Of a stretch of 64,000 nt of DNA, positions 1 through 7,831 are shown piece after piece. A program made the translations under genes and the position numbers. How positions within the stretch are numbered: position 1 is the stretch's first letter; every line of letters starts with the position of its first letter. The stretch is from contig NZ_JADEWZ010000009.1 in the NCBI RefSeq assembly GCF_015207425.1, forward strand, positions 102,875 through 166,874, read 5' to 3'. Source of the DNA: Lusitaniella coriacea LEGE 07157 (GTDB taxonomy: Bacteria > Cyanobacteriota > Cyanobacteriia > Cyanobacteriales > Spirulinaceae). Under the pieces are notes generated by a model. The model was given only the letters and a program-made list of their open reading frames with translations. It did not search any database and had not been told where the DNA came from.

Positions 1-1463
1 AGCGCCTTTTCGTAGGGAGAGGTAATGGGTTTGGGCGATCGCGCTAATAATTCTTCTGCAACCGCACTCACCTTCTTTTTCACCTCTGGCGGGAGTTGTA
101 GATAGTACTGGCGGATGGGTTCGGAATACTTTGCAGTGGCTGCTCGCAATTGGGCGCGATCGCGCTGAGGAACATCAGAAATCACCGTATAGGTCAATCC
201 CTCCCGCAAACTCGCCGGAGAACGAATCGAACCCTCCGCATCGAGCGCCACTTCAGGAGTTGGGAAATATAGCCATCGAGGATGGGTTAACGCCGGAAGT
301 AAATTGGGTAAGGAGTTGACCACTGTGTAGGTTTGAACCACTTCTTGCGTTTTTCCCCGTCCGTAGGCGGAAGAGAGGAAAAAGCGATAAGACCAACTGG
401 GACGTTCGACAGTAATGAGCTGTTCGTCGCGAGAAATGTCCCACCCCTTTCCCGTATAGCGATCGAAGGCAAGGACTCGCCAAAATCCCGGCGCTTGGGA
501 ACGCACTCGCAACACCACTTTGGGTTTGAGGGGTTTGTCCGCACCGCCACTCGTTGTTTGATCGATTTGGCTCTGGAAGCCGTAATATAAGCCCTCGCCG
601 CCTTCTCCTTCTCTCTCGCCATCCTCGCCATTGTTGCCCGCATCTTCCCCTTCCGCACCCGATCGCACGCCGGGATTGAAGATACCGCGATTCTGAGCAT
701 TGAAGGTGGTATTTTCTAACTCTGCCGCACCCGTCACGGGAAAGGTAAATTGTTGATAGCCGGGGAAGCGAGGCATCAGGGCAAAAATGGTCAATCCCAA
801 AGCGAGAATCACTGCCAGAAAAAGGCTCAATCGCTTGAGGGAGAGGGGAGAATAGTTCGCTTTTGCTTTTTGCTTTAAAGATTTTGTATTGCGCGATCGC
901 GCCTCAAAAATCCCATCAACAAATCCCAGGCGCGATCGATAGTCCAACACCAAAACTGGCAGCGCGATCGCTAAAAAAAGCAACAATATCGGCGCAAATG
1001 CCAGAGTTTCGCTGAGAGTTGCCGCCACGCCCAACAAAATCAAACCAATAACCATTGAATAGCCCAAATCCTTGCGTCGCGGCAGATCGAAACTGTGCAA
1101 GATTTGAAGCTGAATGAGTAGCTCTGCCAGCACCAGGCGCGTATCGTTCAAATTGGCGAGTAAATTGCCGAAAAAAGCAGCCATCGCCAAAAGCATTCCG
1201 ATCGCGATCGCGAATTTTGCCGTAATATTGCGCCTGCGCCGTCGATACCAACTCCAAGTCGCACCGACAATACCTAAAGGAATCGCCCAGAGGCTCATCT
1301 GTGTCTCTGCTGCCACATCCGTCGCAATAATTCCCACAATCACGAGAACCTGTACCAAAACCCGCAGCAGCAGCGATTCCTCCGTTTTTGGGGCGGGAAT
1401 CGACTCTAGACGCTGCCACAATTGCTTCAACAGGGGTAGATGACGCGGGTTAAGCGTTTCCAT
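1..1463 (-). CDS. Transglutaminase-like membrane protein, TgpA family (3' end beyond window)
   Basis: The frame is open from an ATG at 1461-1463 to the window edge, giving about 487 residues; the C-terminus lies outside. The N-terminal third has several hydrophobic membrane segments, two of them near residues 30-80 and more around 110-170, then a basic stretch and another membrane helix. After this comes a Gly/Glu-rich linker (repeats of GE, GD, EGE near residue 280) and a soluble part containing LAFDRYTGKGWD, typical of the extracytoplasmic region before the transglutaminase core. This order fits the DUF3488/TgpA family of membrane-anchored transglutaminase-like enzymes. The Cys-His-Asp core is not visible here, so catalysis cannot be judged. 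It follows the DUF29 gene on the same strand by 68 nt and may be the last gene of the hetZ-patU series. Automated gene callers may miss it or choose antisense frames. Confidence 0.8.
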   Translation of the reverse strand, partial: METLNPRHLPLLKQLWQRLESIPAPKTEESLLLRVLVQVLVIVGIIATDVAAETQMSLWAIPLGIVGATWSWYRRRRRNITAKFAIAIGMLLAMAAFFGNLLANLNDTRLVLAELLIQLQILHSFDLPRRKDLGYSMVIGLILLGVAATLSETLAFAPILLLFLAIALPVLVLDYRSRLGFVDGIFEARSRNTKSLKQKAKANYSPLSLKRLSLFLAVILALGLTIFALMPRFPGYQQFTFPVTGAAELENTTFNAQNRGIFNPGVRSGAEGEDAGNNGEDGEREGEGGEGLYYGFQSQIDQTTSGGADKPLKPKVVLRVRSQAPGFWRVLAFDRYTGKGWDISRDEQLITVERPSWSYRFFLSSAYGRGKTQEVVQTYTVVNSLPNLLPALTHPRWLYFPTPEVALDAEGSIRSPASLREGLTYTVISDVPQRDRAQLRAATAKYSEPIRQYYLQLPPEVKKKVSAVAEELLARSPKPITSPYEKA

Positions 1464-1531
1464 TTCAGGCAAGGGGGTTAAACGGGTTTGAACAGTACCA
1501 CCCTAGCAGAACAGCTCGATTGTTGACTCTA

Positions 1532-1990
1532 TCAATCTACTAGATCGCTCGACTCGCCGGGATAAAAGCGATCGTCTAAAGTCTCCGTCAGAGTGTAGAG
1601 ACAACGCGCAGGAAACGTTTGTTTTGGTAAATTCGTTTCCCCCATTGCCAAGTCCCTCGCATTCTCGTAAGCCTCTCGCAACGCATCCTCAAGATACGGT
1701 TTGAGGCTTGGGTTATCTTTGAGCAATCGTGCGACATCGCGACGCTGTACGCGAAGTGTCGCCAACCAACTTCGACTTCGACGTTGAGGCTGATATTCCC
1801 ATTTCAACAAATGTCCGAGGAGTACGCTTAAACGGTTACGGAGTTCCTGTCGTTGCTGCTTGCCCAACGATTCAATCTCCTCAATCAAATTTGGTAAGTC
1901 GATCTGACTCCACTGTTGGGCGTAAAGTAAGGTTACCTGTTTCTGCGTCCAAGCGTAGAAGTCAGTCTCATAAAGATTGGGTGTAACCAT
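1532..1990 (-). CDS. DUF29 family protein
   Basis: A 152-residue soluble protein that matches the DUF29 family, which is expanded in cyanobacteria: N-terminal LYETDFYAW, the acidic helix NLIEEIESLG, the HLLKWEYQP motif, and a C-terminal segment with FPARCLYTLTETLDD. The family's function is unknown; some members resemble solitary antitoxin- or regulator-like proteins, but nothing here settles it. It lies 35 nt downstream of patU and 68 nt upstream of the transglutaminase-like gene, all on one strand, so it may be co-transcribed with hetZ-patU. Length is normal for the family. Function not assigned. Confidence 0.88.
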   Translation of the reverse strand: MVTPNLYETDFYAWTQKQVTLLYAQQWSQIDLPNLIEEIESLGKQQRQELRNRLSVLLGHLLKWEYQPQRRSRSWLATLRVQRRDVARLLKDNPSLKPYLEDALREAYENARDLAMGETNLPKQTFPARCLYTLTETLDDRFYPGESSDLVD

Positions 1991-2025
1991 TGAAGTCTTC
2001 CCTCAGTGCGATACAAGCGCGTGGG

Positions 2026-3132
2026 TTACTGACAAACCACCGAAAAGGTCAAAGGCTTGCGTTCGGGTGTCGCCAAACACACTTCGACAGGATAACTTTG
2101 TCCCGGTTGCCAATCAAACAACTCCACGCCCAAATAGCCGGGATACGTTCGTTCGGCTTGAACGGATTCTTGATTGGTTTGTACCTTCAAACTTCCCCCT
2201 TTCGGCAGCCTAACGCTAACGCGCAGGGGCGCAAGTTCTTCCCTAGGCTCGCGAGTTGCACCGAGGGGTTTATACTCCGCTCGCAATGCGACCAATCCAA
2301 CAGTAGTTTGCCATTGGCGTTCTGCTGAGAGTTGTTGCGGCGACAGGGTTAGGGTCAAGTTGTTGATGATTTCATCGGCAACCATCAAAGAGAGTGCCAT
2401 TTGCTGCTGCGGGGTCGCTGCGTTGTAGTCGTTGGCTAAGGTCGAACTTAAGGCTTGCCGTTCTTGGGTTGCTCCCGGAGAACGATAAGCAGTTCGCAAA
2501 ACCAACTGCGCCATTTCATTCATAGACTGGGCGCGATCGGGGAATAATGTACTCACCGCTCGTACTATTTTCGCCCCTTGGGGTCGCAGAGAACTGACCG
2601 CTTCGGTACAAGAATCGAGCAGAACGCAGAGAATATCATCGGGTAACCTTCCAGACAAAAGCGTTGTGAGTTGAGGCATCCACAATTGTCGGGAGGGAAC
2701 CGATTGCGAACTCAGTTCATCTGAGTATTCAGGTTGATAATCAGAAATTTTGGTTTCCCACGGAAATAGCGGGGGATTGTTAGCAATTTCTGCTTGGAAT
2801 TTGCGCTTGAGTAGCGTCTGGAAATGTTTTTGCACGATTGGTATTTCTCCCATGTCTAAAGATTGAGATTTTTGGGCAGATCCACCAAACTGATATCTTA
2901 TATCCAAATCGTCTTCCTCCCAATCGAGGGGATCGTCTTCAAGGTCAAAAAAGTCATCTTCTCTTGCTGAATCTTCAGAAAATTCAGTAGTGGTGTCTGA
3001 CTCTGGTTCCTTATTTTGCTCTCCTTCTTGCTCCTTTTCCGGAAAGGAAAGTGGATTCGTTGATTTTTGCTGCAACCAGTTCAATAGCTGGTCATACAAA
3101 ACATCTGGATTTTGCTCCATGTCACTATTCAT
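2026..3132 (-). CDS. patU: PatU-like protein, partner of HetZ
   Basis: A 368-residue protein directly downstream of hetZ, with 16 nt between them. The first 90 residues are acidic and low in complexity (runs of D, E and DDPLDWEEDD), the middle is helical and conserved in appearance (QLWMPQLTTLLSGRLPDDI, then a segment with FPDRAQSMNEMAQLVLR), and the C-terminal 100 residues look like a beta-rich domain ending in PVEVCLATPERKP. In Anabaena PCC 7120 the equivalent position downstream of hetZ holds patU5 and patU3, the split halves of PatU; here the two parts appear as one reading frame. PatU3 affects heterocyst spacing and interacts functionally with HetZ. The assignment rests on position and general resemblance, so it is less certain than hetZ. 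The role in an organism that may lack heterocysts is unknown. Confidence 0.7.
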   Translation of the reverse strand: MNSDMEQNPDVLYDQLLNWLQQKSTNPLSFPEKEQEGEQNKEPESDTTTEFSEDSAREDDFFDLEDDPLDWEEDDLDIRYQFGGSAQKSQSLDMGEIPIVQKHFQTLLKRKFQAEIANNPPLFPWETKISDYQPEYSDELSSQSVPSRQLWMPQLTTLLSGRLPDDILCVLLDSCTEAVSSLRPQGAKIVRAVSTLFPDRAQSMNEMAQLVLRTAYRSPGATQERQALSSTLANDYNAATPQQQMALSLMVADEIINNLTLTLSPQQLSAERQWQTTVGLVALRAEYKPLGATREPREELAPLRVSVRLPKGGSLKVQTNQESVQAERTYPGYLGVELFDWQPGQSYPVEVCLATPERKPLTFSVVCQ

Positions 3133-3148
3133 CTCGAAATGCCCCCGA

Positions 3149-4267
3149 TCAGGATACGGAACGATTGCGAATATCCCAAGCTAACTCCAACAGCTTAAAC
3201 CATTGCTTTTCTGCTTGCGTAATACTTAAGGACAGTTTTTGTGCGATTTCGGAATTGGCAACTTTTTGTTGCTTAAACGCCAAAATTTTTTTCTGTTGGG
3301 GATTGAGTTGATGGGTGAAGGACTGCCATTCTTGGGGGGTTAGACCGAGGTTGCGGTCGAGGTCGGCTTCTAACCACTGATGGACGAGTTCCCAGCGATG
3401 GGAAAGGGCAAAGCGAATGAGGTGATATTTAAAGCGCTGTTGCAGGTAGTCTCGCTGTCGCGGCGTGATTCCTAAGATGGCTTCGATTTCGTTGGTGGAG
3501 AGGTCTTGTAGGCGTAAGGTGAAGTAATCAACGCATTCTTGTTGCTGGCGTTCTTTGAGATAGGTTTTTAACTCGTCGATGACTTTCTCTCGCATACTGA
3601 CATCGGGCAGTAACCCTTCCTGTTCCCCCATGAGAGCGCGCAATTCGTGGAATGCAGAACTGCGATGTTCCCCTTGGGAATCGGAGGACGAACCTTCTGC
3701 TGCCATATCGATATCAACAGAGGTTTCGGGGGGCTGTTTTTGGGAGAAGGTTTGAGCGCGCAGGATGATCAGTTGTTGGGCGCGGCGACCGGGTAAGGGA
3801 ATGCGACGCTTGGCGTAGCGCTCGCAAAATGCCATGTATTCTGCGAGTTCGAGGCGAAAGCGAGGGGTATAAGTTTTACTGAGTTCGGTTTCTCGTCGGA
3901 AGGCGTTGAGGGCTTCGGCGTAAAATCCTTGGATGAAGTCTTCGATTAGGATTGCTCTTGCTTTGTAGCTAGTTCGCTCTCTGGAGGGGGAGATGTAGCG
4001 ATAGACGATCGCGCTCAGGGTACTTTGCAACTCAACGCGACCGGGATTTGAGCCGAGTTTGTAGTAGCGCAGGCAGAGTTTGAGACGATGATTGGCTAGG
4101 GTTTTCGCCCAATCTTCAATTTCGCCAGATGCTTGGATGCGGCGACTTTCTTGGCAAATGCGAGTGACTTCATCGGCAATTCGAGCGGCAACTTCGCGGC
4201 AGGTTTGTTCGTTTGCCTTGGTAGATTGCCGTAGTTGCTCGAATGCCAGCTTAAAAATAACCTCCAC
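3149..4267 (-). CDS. hetZ: HetZ, regulator of cell differentiation
   Basis: The 372-residue product closely follows HetZ of filamentous cyanobacteria as I remember it: EVIFKLAFEQLRQSTKA at the start, the block KLCLRYYKLGSNPGRVEL, AEYMAFCERYAKRRIPLPG, RAQTFSQKQPPETSVDI, and the late block TPRQRDYLQQRFKYHLIRFAL. The C-terminal half reads like a helix-turn-helix DNA-binding region related to sigma-factor region 4 (LSTNEIEAILGITPRQRDYL). In Anabaena, HetZ is needed early in heterocyst differentiation and acts with HetR. The start is GTG at 4265-4267 with AGGGAA upstream; no in-frame ATG exists before the upstream stop. It is slightly shorter at the N-terminus than Anabaena HetZ. It runs divergently from the gene at 4422, sharing a 154-bp promoter region. 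Confidence 0.9.
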   Translation of the reverse strand: MEVIFKLAFEQLRQSTKANEQTCREVAARIADEVTRICQESRRIQASGEIEDWAKTLANHRLKLCLRYYKLGSNPGRVELQSTLSAIVYRYISPSRERTSYKARAILIEDFIQGFYAEALNAFRRETELSKTYTPRFRLELAEYMAFCERYAKRRIPLPGRRAQQLIILRAQTFSQKQPPETSVDIDMAAEGSSSDSQGEHRSSAFHELRALMGEQEGLLPDVSMREKVIDELKTYLKERQQQECVDYFTLRLQDLSTNEIEAILGITPRQRDYLQQRFKYHLIRFALSHRWELVHQWLEADLDRNLGLTPQEWQSFTHQLNPQQKKILAFKQQKVANSEIAQKLSLSITQAEKQWFKLLELAWDIRNRSVS

Positions 4268-4421
4268 GATCTGGCAGATTTCCCTAAAAAAACTGAATAT
4301 TTCAAAACGACCTTAACACATCCCTGACTATCTACAGTTGATGGGTTTAGCCTCTACAATGATGCTCAGAGCGTTTTAGTAAATTGGTTAAGTTTTCTTT
4401 TCGATTGGGTCTAGTGAGCGA

Positions 4422-4910
4422 ATGGATATCGACCAACAACTGCGGCTATTAATTGATAATGCACCCGATGGCGCGATCGCGGCGGTCATCCAACGAGGGG
4501 TTGCTCCGGTTTTGCGTTTGCTGGCGGGTAGAATGCAACATTTGGAGTATTTTGTTCTCCTGGGAAGCAGTGGTGCTTGGGTGACAACAGTTTTGAACAA
4601 TCGCGATCGACCTGCGGTTGAAAAGACGGTCATTTACGCTTTTTCTACGGTCGAGGATGCAGAAACTTCGCAACGGTTTTCCGATATGACGGTTGTGGTA
4701 GAGCCAATTCCCATTACTCATATTCTATTCCAACTTTTTGCCCTCGATCGCGTCGATAGTATTATCTTCTTGGAAACTCCAGGAAATTTACTGACAGGAC
4801 AAGAAATTCAACGCACCGAACTGCAAAAACTCATCAATAAACAACTTGAGGGCATTCGTCAAACGCTACCCAAAAATCCTTCCCAAAAAATCCCCCCCAA
4901 TCTGGCGTAA
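4422..4910 (+). CDS. Conserved cyanobacterial protein, unknown function
   Basis: A 162-residue soluble protein transcribed divergently from hetZ. I do not recognise a named domain. The central part looks like an alternating alpha/beta fold (EYFVLLGSSGAWVTTVL, KTVIYAFSTVEDA, DSIIFLETPGN), and the last 40 residues are a basic helix. No signal peptide or membrane segment is visible. The start ATG at 4422 is supported by the next in-frame codons giving a continuous conserved-looking sequence; no strong Shine-Dalgarno is seen. The ASCH gene follows after 33 nt and could be in the same transcript. Because of its position opposite hetZ it may share regulation with it, but that is inference. Confidence 0.75.
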   Translation: MDIDQQLRLLIDNAPDGAIAAVIQRGVAPVLRLLAGRMQHLEYFVLLGSSGAWVTTVLNNRDRPAVEKTVIYAFSTVEDAETSQRFSDMTVVVEPIPITHILFQLFALDRVDSIIFLETPGNLLTGQEIQRTELQKLINKQLEGIRQTLPKNPSQKIPPNLA

Positions 4911-4943
4911 TTGAGTGAGGTATCTCTCAACCAAGGAGCATCA

Positions 4944-5411
4944 ATGATTGCGACATCGATTGGGCAATATTGGCAAACCTATCAAAAAACTTTTCCAGCA
5001 AGAAGAGAAACCGATCGAATCTACCACGTAGATGCATTTGGAGACACGCCCACGTTAGCGAATGAATTGGGTGAATTGGTGTTAGAGGGTATTAAAACCG
5101 CTTCCTGCTCGGCGCTGTGGGAATGGGAAGCAGAGCAAACTGCACTGCCTAAAGTCGGGATGAAAACTGTTGTCATCGATGGTGCTGAAAATCCCCTTTG
5201 CATTATTGAGACAACAGAAGTGGTCATTCGACCTTTCAATGAAGTCGATGCTCGGTTTGCTCGCGACGAAGGAGAAGACGATCTCTCGCTGGAATGGTGG
5301 CGGCGAGAACACTGGAAATATTTTTCACGGGTCTTACCTAAAATTGGCAAAGAACCCACTTTGGATATGTTGCTCGTCTGCGAGCGGTTCCGAGTCGTGT
5401 ATCGGTCGTAG
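4944..5411 (+). CDS. ASCH domain-containing protein
   Basis: The protein (155 residues from the ATG at 4944) has the layout of a stand-alone ASCH domain: EFGDTPTLANELGELV-like start, LVLEGIKTASCSALWEWE, VVIDGAENPLCIIETTEV, FNEVDARFARDEGEDD and the RREHWKYF helix near the end. ASCH domains are related to PUA-type RNA-binding folds, and some members cleave or bind modified nucleosides. A TTG start at 4911 is also open, but AAGGAG at 4933-4938 lies six bases before the ATG and decides for 4944. It follows the gene at 4422 closely. The biological substrate is not known. Confidence 0.85.
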   Translation: MIATSIGQYWQTYQKTFPARRETDRIYHVDAFGDTPTLANELGELVLEGIKTASCSALWEWEAEQTALPKVGMKTVVIDGAENPLCIIETTEVVIRPFNEVDARFARDEGEDDLSLEWWRREHWKYFSRVLPKIGKEPTLDMLLVCERFRVVYRS

Positions 5412-5425
5412 CACAGAACAATGCG

Positions 5426-5749
5426 CTAATCAGGAATATAACCCGTTCCCGACCAAATTTCTTCTATTTCATCAGCTTGTTGTTGTGGGGAAAAGTTCTC
5501 CCAAAGAAGACCGTTGACATCTTTTTCGGAGGTAAATTCTTTTGCTTCTGGGTCTTCCCAACCAAGGTGACGCAGTTCCCCCGGCTGACAGGATGGGTCT
5601 TGGCGAACGGACAAGTTGAGCGACTCTGTACGCCATAGTGCGTATCGATCTGCGACGACGACACAGGGTTCGCAACCCAGGCGATGACTGTAGTCTTTAA
5701 CGGTTGCTTCTATATCGTTTGTGGCAATTGCCAAGTGAAACTTTTTCAT
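5426..5749 (-). CDS. VOC (glyoxalase/bleomycin resistance) superfamily protein
   Basis: A 107-residue single-domain protein. The start KKFHLAIATNDIEATVKDY and later ELRHLGWE fit the beta-alpha-beta-beta-beta unit of the vicinal oxygen chelate superfamily, with His in the first strand and Glu/His candidates for metal binding later. Such proteins act as dimeric metalloenzymes or small-molecule binding proteins; the substrate cannot be told from the sequence. It converges with the ASCH gene, 14 nt between stop codons. The C-terminus (EEIWSGTGYIPD) is clean and there is no sign of truncation. Confidence 0.75.
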   Translation of the reverse strand: MKKFHLAIATNDIEATVKDYSHRLGCEPCVVVADRYALWRTESLNLSVRQDPSCQPGELRHLGWEDPEAKEFTSEKDVNGLLWENFSPQQQADEIEEIWSGTGYIPD

Positions 5750-5760
5750 GTTTGGAGAAG

Positions 5761-5823
5761 GCTAGTGGTTCGTCAACCTCGATCTTGTGCGCTGAGGCTG
5801 ACACGGTGACGCGGAGAAAGAAT
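5761..5823 (+). repeat. Dispersed repeat D, copy 1
   Basis: About 63 bp between the VOC and pilin-like genes. It matches, in inverted orientation, 52720-52790: both share GCTAGTGGT, GTCAACCTCGAT, TTGTGCG, TGAGG and GCGGAGAAAGAAT in the same order. A shorter piece of the same family is seen near 34024-34056. No open reading frame or clear terminal inverted repeats are present. Function unknown. Confidence 0.75.
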
Positions 5824-5870
5824 TGACGGGTCAAGGGTAACTGTTGGCATTTTTGACCAATCCTTCAAAA

Positions 5871-6428
5871 CTATCTTGACAGATTACTAGAGCCGGGAGG
5901 ACATTCAATGGTAGTTTCTATCGCCGTTGTGTTGAGAGTTGGCATTGCTGGGGGAATTGCGGTAGGGCTGTCGCTTTGGCAAACTCCAGCAAAGGTTAAA
6001 GATTCTCCCTCCTGTTTAACGATGAAAACGGCTCCGGTAAAGCTTTTGAGGGTTGGATCTTTGGGCGTAGCTGTTGCTTTCGCGCTTTGATTGTCCGGCT
6101 GAACTTCAATTTGGTAGCGATAATAGTCGCTTTCGGGAGGAATCCCAAGTCCTAACGGTTCGAGCGTCGAAGAGAAAGCATTTTCACCGATATGATGCGC
6201 TTGTTGAGCGCGATTGAGCGCGCCAATATAATTTTTGGCTTCCGATTCTTTGGCTTTGGTAGCTTGGCTCAAAAAACTGGGTAGCGCGATCGCGGCAAGA
6301 ATACCTAAGATCGTTATCAAGCCAAAACAGCCACAGCCAACGCCACCAATTATCAACAGAATTTTGGGAATTGACGAGGAGGAAGAATTGGCAGGCGGTT
6401 CGGGTTGAAATTCGGGCGATTGAGTCAT
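5871..6428 (-). CDS. Type IV pilin-like protein
   Basis: A 185-residue protein with a Pro/Ser-rich cytoplasmic N-terminus (about 20 residues) followed by one strongly hydrophobic helix (residues 21-55, including GCGCFGLITILGILAAIALP) and FLSQATKAKESEAKNYIGALNRAQQ, the typical amphipathic extension of pilin and pseudopilin helices in cyanobacteria. The rest is a soluble domain with SDYYRYQIEV and FTGAVFIVKQ, as in the GspG/GspH-like minor pilins. The usual G-F-[TS]-L-x-E prepilin cleavage motif is not well formed: the charged Glu at position 5 is absent, so processing is uncertain. It probably acts in the inner membrane or as a minor pilus component. It is divergent from cphB. Confidence 0.75.
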   Translation of the reverse strand: MTQSPEFQPEPPANSSSSSIPKILLIIGGVGCGCFGLITILGILAAIALPSFLSQATKAKESEAKNYIGALNRAQQAHHIGENAFSSTLEPLGLGIPPESDYYRYQIEVQPDNQSAKATATPKDPTLKSFTGAVFIVKQEGESLTFAGVCQSDSPTAIPPAMPTLNTTAIETTIECPPGSSNLSR

Positions 6429-6588
6429 AGCGATTGTTACTCCTGATGAGTTTGCTATTTGAAGACTACGAACCAGGGTTGAAGATTTTCGGATTTCGCT
6501 TCAAATTTGTCTGATGTAGTGCTACTTCGCAACGCGCTGCCGCGATCGCGTAAAATATACAATACTTAAATTTCCTATAAAGTTTCGA

Positions 6589-6606
6589 GCAAAATAGCTA
6601 TTTTGC
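6589..6606. promoter_or_regulatory. Perfect 18-bp palindrome upstream of cphB
   Basis: GCAAAATAG followed at once by its exact reverse complement CTATTTTGC, 87 bp before the cphB start. It lies in the 264-bp region between the divergent pilin-like and cphB genes. It could be an operator for a dimeric repressor or the stem of a short hairpin; there is no T-run directly after it. Regulator unknown. Confidence 0.45.
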
Positions 6607-6692
6607 CCTTAGTGTGCGACTCCTTGCACTAAATTTACTATTTTGTGCCTTTTTTTTCAGGCATCTTCCCAAAAAACCTTTAAAGTTTTCTT

Positions 6693-7568
6693 ATGTTCAA
6701 AAGCAACGTTATGCTGCAACTAGAATCTCAACTTTCTGCAACACAGATGCCTCAATCGACCAAAACAGCCATTTTAGCGATCGGCGGTGCTGAAGATAAA
6801 GTCCACGGGCGCGAAATCCTCCAAACCTTTTGGGCGCGTTCTGGCGCGCAAACAGCCAAACTCGCAATTATTCCATCCGCCTCACGAGAACCCAGCATCA
6901 TCGGAGATCGCTACGAAACGATTTTCAAAGATATGGGCGTAGAGCAACTTGAAGTATTAGATATCCGCGATCGCGACCAAGGACGCGATGCCTATTATCT
7001 CAAATACGTCGATGAATGCACCGGAGTCTTTCTCACCGGAGGCGATCAATTGCGCCTGTGCGGACTTCTCGCTGAAACCCCGGTCATGGAGAGAATCCGC
7101 GATCGCGCAATTCAAGGGGAAATCGCCCTTGCCGGAACCAGCGCTGGAGCCGCCGTTATGGGGCATCACATGATCGGAGGCGGGGGGAGTGGCGAATCTC
7201 CCAATCGCTCTTTGGTGGACATGACAATGGGCTTAGGACTCGTTCCGGAAGTGATTGTCGATCAGCACTTCCACAACCGCAACCGCATGGCAAGACTTCT
7301 CAGCGCGATCGCCATGCACCCCGACCGCCTCGGCGTTGGTATTGACGAAGATACCTGCGCCCTCTTCGAGCAAGATGGAATCATTCAAGTTCTCGGCCGG
7401 GGAACCGTCAACATCATCGACGCGCGCGACCTCACCCACACCAACCAACCCCACATCGGCGCGAGAGATCCCATTTGCATGAACAATCTGCGCCTCCACA
7501 TCCTGTGCCACGGCGACCGCTATCACCTCTACGAACGCCGTCCCCTCAGTTCCAAATTCAACGAGTGA
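6693..7568 (+). CDS. cphB: Cyanophycinase
   Basis: A 291-residue peptidase of family S51. It degrades cyanophycin, the Arg-Asp storage polymer, to beta-Asp-Arg dipeptides in the cytoplasm. Visible features are AILAIGGAEDK near the start, the nucleophile elbow GTSAGAAVMG with the catalytic Ser near residue 150, GGDQLRLCG, and the conserved DQHFHNRNRMARL and GVGIDEDTCAL blocks. The length slightly exceeds the usual 270-275 residues because of an N-terminal extension; a second in-frame ATG at 6711 would shorten it by six residues. It is followed after 263 bp by cphA on the same strand, the common cphB-cphA order. A palindrome sits upstream and a long hairpin downstream. Confidence 0.96.
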   Translation: MFKSNVMLQLESQLSATQMPQSTKTAILAIGGAEDKVHGREILQTFWARSGAQTAKLAIIPSASREPSIIGDRYETIFKDMGVEQLEVLDIRDRDQGRDAYYLKYVDECTGVFLTGGDQLRLCGLLAETPVMERIRDRAIQGEIALAGTSAGAAVMGHHMIGGGGSGESPNRSLVDMTMGLGLVPEVIVDQHFHNRNRMARLLSAIAMHPDRLGVGIDEDTCALFEQDGIIQVLGRGTVNIIDARDLTHTNQPHIGARDPICMNNLRLHILCHGDRYHLYERRPLSSKFNE

Positions 7569-7601
7569 GCGCAAGCCTTGAAGATAAAAACCTCGTGTTT
7601 T

Positions 7602-7642
7602 GTGGATAGCGTTCGTCAAGTTGCAGGACAGACGCTATCCAC
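7602..7642 (+). promoter_or_regulatory. Long hairpin in the cphB-cphA spacer
   Basis: GTGGATAGCGT (7602-7612) is matched perfectly by ACGCTATCCAC (7632-7642), an 11-bp stem that can be extended by a GTC/GAC block after two mismatches, leaving a loop of about nine bases. It starts 34 nt after the cphB stop. No T-run follows, so it is not a typical intrinsic terminator; it may stabilise the cphB message, act in attenuation between the two genes, or be the remains of a small repeat. Confidence 0.6.
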
Positions 7643-7831
7643 CCTCATTTCCAGTTCGACCCCGATCTCCCTAGAAAAAACTGTTCCCAGCAAACAGTTT
7701 CCGAGGTACAGCTTTCGCCAAGATAACCAGCAGGAGAGAAATATATATTGGTATAGTCCGCCCTTCCAATTCGGTCACTCGCCTGAAACGCCCATTCTTG
7801 CTTTTGGATATTTTTTAAAGATTTTAAAGAT

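Noticed and set aside
253..1443. Several frames on both strands, such as 287-700 minus and 916-1419 minus
   Set aside because: They overlap the continuous transglutaminase-like coding frame on the minus strand and lack protein-like patterns.
6541..6570. Possible NtcA site GTA...TAC before cphB
   Set aside because: The only candidates near 6550 have spacers of 5 or 10 bases instead of 8.
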